This document shows positions 55,974-64,000 of a DNA stretch of 64,000 nt, piece after piece. Numbering within the stretch: the stretch's first letter is position 1; every line of letters begins with the position of its first letter. The notes beneath the pieces are model-generated. The model was given only the letters and a program-made list of their open reading frames with translations, searched no databases and had not been told where the DNA came from. The stretch comes from Tachypleus tridentatus (Eukaryota > Arthropoda > Merostomata > Xiphosura > Limulidae). A program made the position numbers and the translations under genes. Where the stretch lies: the NCBI RefSeq assembly GCF_004210375.1, contig NC_134825.1, positions 64,161,558 to 64,225,557 on the forward strand. Reading direction: 5' to 3'.

Positions 55974-56619
55974 TGTTTCAAACATTTATTAAAAATCGTA
56001 ATTAATACAAAAGAAGTCAGTACCTTCAAAATAGTAATACGTTACTGAATTAGCTTGTTATTATAATTATTTTAATGTTACAACACAGTTTTTTCTTATA
56101 ATAATCGTAAAACAAATAAGAACAGCTGAAAGTGGTACTGTGACATTTAATGCAATATCAATCCATGAAATAGTAACTTAGATTGATCCTTTTAAGAACT
56201 ATTGTATTCCTACAAGTATAAGCTCTTATCAGTATTTCAATATTCTGTCTTCATTAATAATTCAAGATATGAATGTGTGTGAAACACCAAAATTGTGCGT
56301 CATTATCATCAAAACGTAAAAATAAGTTGATTTTCGAGATTATTAATATTACTATAGGAAACTTACAGATGATCTACTTGTGTAAATTTACATCACGTAA
56401 ACCCACGAGGTTTTATAAAATACTTTATAAATACAAGTCCTCATTATACACAGTATGTTCAAAGCCTTGGATAAAATGTTTGAAATTTTGTAATAAATAA
56501 GATCTTTATTACTAAAATGGAATACAAGTACAATTAACTTTGTTAAATTTTGTACCTGCATGCTACATTAAACATATAAATATGTAAATTTGTATAATGA
56601 TACATGTTCAAATGACATC

Positions 56620-57300
56620 ATGAACCATTTATTAGGACACCAAACGCATTTATCAAATACCCGTAGAAAGCTGTATGATTCAACATTTCACCTATCTCTG
56701 GAACCTTATAGCAGTCTATATTAAACATACTGTACATAGTTGGTGCTCCTAACACTCTAATTACATCCGCAAGACGACATGACACACTGTCGATGAGGTT
56801 ACTGATGTAATCCATTGTGGTTTCGCCCCACCTTGTCATTAGGATGCGCTGTAACTCAACTACAGTACCAGAGTTATGGGTCATTGTTAGCAATTTTCTG
56901 AATCAGATCTGCCTAATAGTTGTGAATGGGATTACTGTCTAGAGACTTGGCTGTCCACAGTGAGCTTGTAACATCTTCCTGGTCGGAATTATTCACGCAC
57001 TGTGGGCAGTAGCATTGTCATCTTGGAAAGCAAGGTTATTGCCAAATTTTGCCTTATCATACACGACAAATATCATCTCAGTGTGATATCTCTTGGAGGC
57101 GCTATTGACATATCCTGGGGGATATGAAGAGCAGTTTCTTCACCATGAGGAATAGCTGCCCGAACGTGTACTGTTCCTATGGAAAAGACACTTTTCCCTA
57201 ATCTGTACTCCAGGGAAACAATGAACGTAAATCCAGTCATCAGCTATAACAAGCTGGCTATAGGGCTTATATGCAAAGTTAACATGTCGCCAATGTCATA
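56620..57300 (-). pseudogene. Tc1/mariner-type transposase, degraded
   Basis: On the minus strand several frames together show ARQHANLQL, TALHIPQD, FQDDNATAHSA, WTAKSLDSNPIHNY and CRLADVIRVLGAPTMY in the order known for Tc1-type DDE transposases. FQDDNATAHSA holds the second catalytic aspartate; in SLDSNPIHNY the place of the third acidic residue (normally in NPIEH) is altered; the first is not certain. Stops and frameshifts separate every block, and the N-terminal DNA-binding part is not seen. A 91-codon ORF (56618-56893) covers the C-terminal end. No terminal inverted repeats were found. An old, dead copy, clearly GC-richer than its flanks. Confidence 0.82.
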
Positions 57301-57496
57301 ACTGTAAGTTGGCATGTTGTCTTGCCCAAGTAACATGGGTTAGAAACATTGACAGTTATAAGAACAACGTACAAAGTAGGACTAATATTTTAAAACTGGT
57401 ACAGATTCAGAGTGAAGTAAACATAAAGATGGCTGGATGTGTTAATAATGGCAGGAGTAATTGAATCTAAATGATAAAGTAATAAAGAGATTATTT

Positions 57497-57524
57497 TATA
57501 TATATATATGTGTGTGTGTGTGTG
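57497..57524. repeat. TA/TG microsatellite
   Basis: Six TA units followed by eight TG units, a compound dinucleotide repeat. Confidence 0.95.
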
Positions 57525-57616
57525 ATAAGTGGGCAGGTAACTGAATAGGGACATAGATAAATAGAAATAGCTTTAAGAATGAAAAGAAATTTATACGTGT
57601 ATAGATATATGTAGAA

Positions 57617-57810
57617 TTTGTTTGTTTTTTCTTTAATTTCGCGCAAGGCTACATAATAGCTATATGCGCTAGCCGTTTTTTAGCATTGTAAGACTATAGG
57701 GAAGGCAACTAATCATTACTACGTACCACCAACTTTCGGGCTACTCTTTTACCAACGAATAGTGGGATTGATCGAACATTATGATGTCCCCACGCCTGAA
57801 AGGGGGACGA
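57617..57810 (-). mobile_element. SINE-A, tRNA head missing
   Basis: The copy has tail complement TTTGTTTGTTTTTTC, CGCGCAAGGCTACATAATAG and the body to CACGCCTGAAAGGGGGACGA, then stops before the B box. Confidence 0.85.
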
Positions 57811-58502
57811 GATATTATCTTCGATTCATCATGAATGGTTTTATCGGTTGTAACTTTTCTCACTTAGAAAACGTTCATTGACGATATTTAGCACAGTTCT
57901 GTCAGTTTGCTTCTGTGCGCTAACACTAAAAGATACAAATGTAAGTAGTCTTATCAAGATTGACATTTTATTAGTACTTCATGCGAAAAAGCACATTTGA
58001 AATATTCAGACTACAAGACATTTAAAAATAGAAACGTGGACATTTATGTTGAAAATCTTTCAGACTATTTATTTAGCTCTAAGTACTTCTACAAGAAACA
58101 TGTTTGCACTTCAGATATTAACCTGTTATATTTTGTTACAATAATTTCTATGGACAATAAAGTTTATCAGCACAGCTGAAGATTACTACTTGTAAATTGT
58201 TTTTAGCAACATCATATGTTTAGAAAAGTAACGAATCATTTTATATAGAACAACTTGTGGTAATATTATTGTATTTCCTCGCAGACCCATTTACCTGTCA
58301 GTCTATCTAGTTAAGTCTACACATAACTATACACACAGGCGTGCATGCAAAATCCACAGTCAAACACACTTACAGGTGATTCCCACTGTTTCCTAGAGAC
58401 ACCTTATTGCCTGAACCGCCTCGTTAAACTTGTATATATTCAACAGAAGAAAACCTGAAGGGTCGATAAGTGGAAAGATTCTTAGAAGAGTGTGGAGAAA
58501 CT

Positions 58503-58603
58503 GATGAAGGTAGGATAGTTCCTTATAGAAAACTCGTAGCTTCAGCTAGGAAAGATGAGGTAGAATAATTCCTTATAGAAAACTCGTAGCTTTAGCTGGG
58601 AAA
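58503..58603. repeat. 51-bp tandem duplication
   Basis: Two units start GATGA(A)GGTAG at 58503 and 58554 and share TTCCTTATAGAAAACTCGTA. They differ at about six places, so this is an older duplication. Confidence 0.92.
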
Positions 58604-59412
58604 GAAAACATTTAACATATAATGACTGTCGCTTCTCAGCGTATGGAGACCATTTTCACGAACATTTATCTTGGTTAAGTTGAGCTTATTGGTGCTTTAG
58701 TACAGAAAGGTAGGCACATTTTTTCAAGTTTTTGTGTACACTAAAAGTTTTATTGTTGAAAAAGGAAAGCAGAAATTCTCAAAAATGTTAGTTAAACTTT
58801 TGATAACATTTGTAAGGCACGTTTATTGACAAGGATAAACACGATGGAACTCACCGTAGCTTCTATAAAACTATCTACCACATGTGGTGATACGTATTAG
58901 TTTTGACTTTACCAACGAATTTTCAGTTTTTTCTTTCAGAAAGCTTCCAACAAATATTGTACGAATGAAAACCAAGCAATTTACATCAATAACTCTCGAA
59001 GAAGTGATTTTTCTTTTCACGTTCAAAACTACCACCATAGTTTTCAAAAATATTTTTGACATTTTTTTAATGTATTTTCTGAGGATAAAATTAGTCATTT
59101 CAGGAGAAAAGTAAAAACCAGTCTGTAAGCTACAGTTTTACTGTTCCATTTCATGTCACCCAACGTGTGCTGCAAAGTTCTATATGGTCATGTCTTCCGC
59201 TATGTCTATCTTTAATCAGAGGTGTGTGTGTATATATTATTTTACTAACTTTTATATCTTAAAGAAAAACTTATTTTTGTCACGTTTCAAAGCACAAAGT
59301 GTCCAAATTTGTCAACTGTTTTGAACTCTTTTATTAAGTATGAATGGATTTCAATACATACAATAAGAGTTATATATCTGTATTTCCTCTTAATGCAAAT
59401 ACGTCAATGTTA

Positions 59413-59560
59413 TATGCCATCGTCCTTAATTTTGAACTATTGACCAGAGGGGAAACAGCCAGTCAACAGAACCTTATTGCTGTTCTTCCACTCTATGTTA
59501 TTTATTGTCATTTTATAACGCACCATAAATATAGATATACGATTGGATTTAAACCTATAT
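59413..59560 (-). mobile_element. SINE-A, very old remnant
   Basis: CATCGTCCTTAATTTTGAAC, GACCAGAGGGGAAACAGCCA, GTCAACAGAACC and later TTTTATAACGCACC and GATTGGATTTAAACC follow the reverse SINE-A order loosely. Confidence 0.5.
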
Positions 59561-59867
59561 GTGAAGTTATGTAGCTTTAAAATGTGTTATTGTTGTTTAA
59601 TTTAACAAAAACACAAAGACAGGATTTTAGCCTTGGTGTCTTTTGAAAATATGTTACAATTTTTTGTTTCTGAGGAGTTTAAGAAATTATAATATAAAAT
59701 TTGGCAGAAAAAAATCAAAATTTTGGAAGTATTCTTTAAAAAGTAATAGCAAACACTAGAAAACCCTATATAACACCCATCCACCTTGTTATCGCTTAGG
59801 AATAAAAAAATCAATCTACTATGTATTTTGAAATACTAAGAACAAAAATGTAATTTTTTATGATAAT

Positions 59868-59925
59868 TACTGCTAGCGCAGATATCCCTCGTGCAGCTTT
59901 GCGCGAAATTCAAAAAAACAAACAA
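59868..59925 (+). mobile_element. SINE-A, 3' end only
   Basis: TGCTAGCGCAGATATCCCTC, GTGCAGCTTTGCGCG and AAATTC with an AAACAAACAAAC tail are close to consensus. Only about 55 bases were copied, so a severe 5' truncation. Confidence 0.88.
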
Positions 59926-60010
59926 ACAATAATAACAACCAAGAATTCAGGAACGTGAAACTTCTACAATAGATGCTGTTACAATATCTTAGTGAAACTA
60001 TCAATCGCTA

Positions 60011-60121
60011 TAGATAACATTATATGGAAATAAAAACACAGCTTATATAGATAACATTATATGGAAATAAAAACACAGCTTATATAGATAACATTATATG
60101 GAAATAAAAACACAGCTTATA
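60011..60121. repeat. 37-bp tandem array, three identical units
   Basis: Units at 60011, 60048 and 60085 begin TAGATAACATTATATGG and end CACAGCTTATA. No variation seen between them. Confidence 0.95.
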
Positions 60122-60880
60122 GTTATGAATCACGTGGCAGTGAAATGATGAGGTCAAGCAAACAAATGAATATATTAAATATATATATATTATGATTTCA
60201 AGGAACCTATTTGGAGTAAACATATAGTAGAGACGGCTGACATAGGTATTTAAAATACAACACAAGTAACAACATTTTGACTTACTTTGGTCATCATCGG
60301 ATTATTAATGACTTTCAAAAAGTAACCGTTATTGACAACGTGTCATAAGTACACTTAAGTGTGTATCACATGGATTTCTCAGTTATTTTACTCTTTGCGT
60401 TATGACAAATCAATTGATTACAATTGCATTCTCACCCGCAAACATTAAACATTTTATTTTTCAGTGATACTTTAAGTTTGAATACCAATAACATGTAAGC
60501 ACAGTTACTGATACACATGTTTAAAGAGAAAAAAAAACACTTTTTTACTGGCAGTATAAAATCATTGAGCTGAAAAAGGTCAGTTAGATATTTCTAGCAG
60601 CCTAAAATTTAAGCAAAGAAATTTGATTACATTTCTGCATGGCTGCACTGTAGCCCTTTTGGAAATATCGATGTATGATAGAAAGCTGTAAAACAGCTAG
60701 TTAAAATAATCGGCTGTTACATTATACGATTTTATTTGTTCGCGCAAAAATTTCAGACCAATTAAAGATTAAATCTTTCCAGCATAAATTGTTCTACATT
60801 CAATAATTGATTAAACTCTGTGACGAAAGATGGAGCTGATAAACATTGGTACGATTTATAGGAGAATTACAAAGAAAAGA
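60122..60880. other. No feature recognised
   Basis: A TA run at 60179-60191 and an A8 run near 60530. No ORF apart from a 61-codon AT-rich one on the minus strand. Confidence 0.5.
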
Positions 60881-60940
60881 GTGTGTGTGTATGTTCTTAT
60901 AGCAAAGCTACATTGGGCTATCTGCTGAGTCCACTGACGG
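60881..60940 (-). mobile_element. SINE-C, 5'-truncated
   Basis: GTGTGTGTGTATGTTCTTAT, AGCAAAGCTACATTGGGC and TATCTGCTGAGTCCACTGA are the 3' half in reverse; the head is missing. A possible imperfect duplication (AAAGAAAAGA / AAAGAGAAGA) flanks it. Confidence 0.85.
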
Positions 60941-61499
60941 ACGAAGGAAAGAGAAGAAAAACTGTTTAACTGACAGGTAAATCGTTTATATATTTTAATT
61001 CAAAGGCTATCAAACACGTACATTTTCATGTAGCTGAACTGCAGTTAGCACGACACTTAAGTATCTGAAAATAAGCTAGAAAATATGTGTAATCGTACCT
61101 TTCAAAGGAATAATTTATAACTGATAATAAATGAAATAAGTGAATTAATATTCAACACAATAAATGCTGTTAACTTTATTATTTTAGTTTTTAAAAATGT
61201 GTTCAGCGTTGCTTTTATTTTCATACTTTTTCTATAAATTTATTTTCAATATAATTTTGTCTCGTAAACGTTATGATATTTATGTGACTTTTCAGCAGTT
61301 TTGGTAAAAAGAAAGAAACATGTCGCCAAATAATTACATTGTTTAATTTCAGGGACACAAAGTAGAGTCAAATAAAAATATATTATAACCTTAGGTGTGA
61401 AACAGTAACTGTAGTCACATAATTATTGAACACTAAGCCAACTAAAAACCAGCATCCAGAGAAAAGAAAACTTAAAATGAAACAGAATACTTTAGTTTA

Positions 61500-61622
61500 A
61501 GTTTGTTGGGAATCAAACACAAAGCTACACAATGAATTATCTGTGCTCTGCCCACAACGGGTGTTAAAACCCGGTTTCTAACGCCGTGAGTCCGCACACG
61601 TATCGCTGTGCTACTATGAGGC
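61500..61622 (-). mobile_element. SINE-B, full length
   Basis: The tail complement is AATCAAACACAAAGCTACAC, the middle TCTGCCCACAACGGGTG, the B-box side AAACCCGGTTTCTAACGCC, and the head CGTATCGCTGTGCTACTATG followed by AGGCC. Confidence 0.88.
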
Positions 61623-61940
61623 CTCATTACAAATCATATGTGGAGATTAAATGAATTACAATATGTCAAAACATAAATTTATAAGACAAACTAGGAAAGG
61701 AAGGTACTTTTTATTCACAAATATATTAAAATAAATAATGTGACATATATATATATGCCACTGAAGTTAAAACGCGTTATTAAGACCTAAAAATCGCGCG
61801 TGTTTTCAGCGTTACGTTAAAAGCTAAAATCATAGAAAACTGTAAATCAATAATCAGGTTTACGCGTCTACGTCTTTAACATTATCCATCTATTTATCTG
61901 TCTGACAAGGTATAAAATAGAATCCCACATAAAGTATGGG

Positions 61941-62207
61941 ATTTTTTGTTGTTTATTTTCACTTTGCGCAAAGCTACACGAAGGCTATCTGCTCTAGCCG
62001 GCCGTAATTTAGCAGTGTAAGTTTAAAGGGAAGGCCAACCCACGGCCAACTCGTTGGCTACTCTTTTACCAAAGAATAGTGGGATTGGCCATCACATAAT
62101 AATGCCCTCACGACTGAAAGGGCGAGCATATTTGGTGTGACAACGATTTGAGCCCTCGACCTTCAGATTACGAGTCGAGTGCCTTAACCACTTGGCCATA
62201 CCGGGCC
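61941..62207 (-). mobile_element. SINE-A, full length with small deletion
   Basis: The GCTAGTCATCACCACCC block is missing (GGGAAGGCC joins CAACCCACGGCC). The head complement CATACCGGGCC is complete; A box TGGCCAAGTGG matches consensus, B box GGCTCAAATCG does not. Confidence 0.9.
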
Positions 62208-63234
62208 GGTTGTATAAGGAGGTATAATAACATTTCAGGTGTACTTTTCTGTTGTATATATACTGATGAGACTTTCACTGAATACCAGAGATCATCAAGA
62301 GAGTTGTGTAGCAATAGAAGATTGTAGATGAATCGCTATAGTTATATCAGTCGTATTTATGAATTAAGTTTTAAAGCGCAACGTGATTATGAAAAAAAGA
62401 CATTTCTGACCGTTAAAGAACGATGAATTCTAAAATACTGGCAGTATCAATAAGACTTAATACTACACACACATAACTGACATATGGTAAGTTTTAAGTG
62501 TTTTAGTCTATAGTGGGATAATAATCTAAATTCTACTTAAACCATTCATTGTGTTCAAACATAATTAATTAGTCATGACTATCTACCAATTTTCTAGTGA
62601 TATTCTTATATTAAACACTTTAACACATTTTACTCATTTATGTTCTTAATTAGAATAAAACCTGCTGAGAATGAGATACTTTCTTAAGATAAAAAATCTA
62701 CCATTATACAGTGCAATTACATTTTTTTAGCTTTAGATCCATTGAAGAGCAAAACACCCAGCTCCTTAGATATTTTTTTTGTCCTTTGCAATTTATTTTG
62801 TGTCGCCTTGTTTCTGTATAAGACTTGGGTCTATTTGTAGAACGTGACCCTCACTAGTTCAGCATAACGTGCTGTGGAGAATAAACTAACTTTCGTGATG
62901 AACAGTTAACAGAATTGCTGACTGTACTGAACAGAGACGTTATGTGGTTACATTATTACGCTCCAACACCTCCTTGCCTGCCTGTCCAACAATAAACTGT
63001 TCTGACAATTTTATTGTAGCATGCTATGTCATGTTAAAGCTTTAGTTCTTTACCCACAAAAAAAGAAAAAACTTTCTAGAGTTTAGCACCAAACAACCTG
63101 AGTATTGATGAAACTCACTGAAGACAACAAAGAGATAAACATACAGAAATACGACAGTTATATAAATTAAAAAAAAAGAAAATAATAAATAGATGACTAG
63201 AAAAAGTCAATATAGGCATAATATAACTATGACT
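62208..63234. other. No feature recognised
   Basis: No ORF of 60 codons. GACCCTCACTAGTTCAGCAT at 62846-62865 contains a CTAGTTCAGC word like a SINE-B/C A box but without the rest of the element. Confidence 0.5.
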
Positions 63235-63487
63235 TGTTTCGAATTTCGTGCAAGGCTACAGGAGTGCTATTTGTGATAGCCGTGCCTGCTTTAGCAGTGT
63301 AAGACTAGAGGGAAAGCAGCTAGTAATCACTACCCACCGCCAACTCTTAGGCTACTCTTTAACTAACAAATAGTGGGATTAACCGACATATTTCCATGGC
63401 TGAAAGGACAAGCACGTTTGGTGTGACGGGGATTTGAATCCGCGACCCTAGATCTTAAGTGCCTTAACCACTTAGCCATGCCGGGCC
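63235..63487 (-). mobile_element. SINE-A, nearly full length
   Basis: Tail complement TGTTTCGAATTTCGTGCAAG; head complement CTTAGCCATGCCGGGCC. Short deletions fall near GACCGACATATTTCCATGG and before the anticodon part. A box TGGCTAAGTGG; B box GATTCAAATCC. Confidence 0.9.
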
Positions 63488-64000
63488 TAAATATAAGCAG
63501 ACAAAATAAGAAAAAGATGTATTTCATACAGTATGTATGCATACACGCAACTAAAACGTAAAACTTCTAATAAAACATATTGTCACAAAAACGCAACGCA
63601 TTAAGTTTGTTATAATAAACATGATATTAAAATATTTAATTCTGGATAATTTTACTTTGATGTATTATGTTAAAAATATTTTACATGTTTTATTTTTTGC
63701 TCACTTCTCAATCTTTGGAGTTGCCATCATTTAACAATCACTTTTCATTACAATTTTTACTAATTTTATCTCAAACACATGTGTTGTTAAAGAAATGTTC
63801 ACCTTTATGAATTATTCATTAGAACATCAAGTTAAGGAGATGAAATTCATTTATTTGTTTTCATTATACGTGTTCATTTTATTTTGTGATCAATAATGTA
63901 TTGCACTTCGTAGCGACAATTCATTAGAAGCGTTCTAATACTTATAAAGAAACAGATAAACAATATATCTATATTAATACAGGTAAATACATATGACTGA

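Overview
The window is a stretch of AT-rich nuclear DNA from an animal. I found no complete host gene. The strongest clue to the organism is the repeat content: three families of tRNA-derived SINEs make up most of what can be recognised. From memory, the largest family (head like a threonine tRNA, 3' end ending in GCTTTGCGCGAAATTC and a short A-rich tail) is typical of horseshoe crab genomes (Limulus, Tachypleus, Carcinoscorpius). I could not check this. Long empty intervals, scattered retroelement pieces and many minisatellites fit intergenic or long-intron DNA of such a genome.

Names used here: SINE-A is about 275 bp with an A box like TGGCCAAGTGG and a B box like GGTTCGAATCC. SINE-B is about 120-130 bp with an A box like TGGCTCAGCGG and an AAC or AAAC tail. 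SINE-C is about 115 bp, also with a CAGCGG-type head, but ends in GGCTTTGCTATAAGAA plus an AC repeat. All three carry a related 3' word, CAGATAGCCC followed by (GTGT)AGCTTTG, which suggests that one LINE moves them all. Many copies have clear target-site duplications (TSDs), so their borders are exact; others are approximate.

Layout. 0-10 kb: SINEs of all three types, a broken LINE on the minus strand (4.1-5.5 kb) interrupted by a SINE-A, a possible promoter with a very short first coding exon (6.9-7.15 kb), and a 102-bp tandem array (10 kb). 11-16 kb: a LINE C-terminal fragment, a 39-bp array, and a SINE-B/SINE-A chimera. 18-28 kb: SINEs including a clean nested pair at 25.0-25.6 kb, and a 44-bp array. 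28.3-29.3 kb: two arms of a perfect 34-bp inverted repeat. 32.6-33.2 kb: a MITE with a SINE-B inside it. 34.5-35.3 kb: a less AT-rich patch with possible coding or promoter signals. 35-43 kb: SINEs and a large 32/45-bp minisatellite (40.8-41.8 kb). 43.6-43.9 kb: a broken Ty3-type polyprotein fragment. 46-51 kb: three more arrays, including a 22-bp array. 51.6-51.8 kb: an unrecognised 64-codon ORF. 52.3-52.7 kb: a duplicated old SINE split by a young SINE-C. 56.6-57.3 kb: a dead Tc1-type transposase. 57-64 kb: further SINE pieces and small duplications.

Nothing here works together as a pathway. The coherent biology is retroposition: autonomous elements, now mostly dead in this window, and the SINEs that used their machinery, layered by age. 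Shorter intervals in which I recognise nothing are 5608-6292, 6463-6894, 9269-9907, 11813-12587, 21220-21829, 23528-24549, 24830-25042, 27404-27940, 36288-37193, 37306-38339, 40013-40535, 42128-42659, 42797-43637, 46695-47030, 48829-49138, 51253-51389, 52969-53919, 55322-55689, 55984-56619, 57301-57616, 57811-58502, 58604-59412, 60941-61499, 61623-61940 and 63488-64000.
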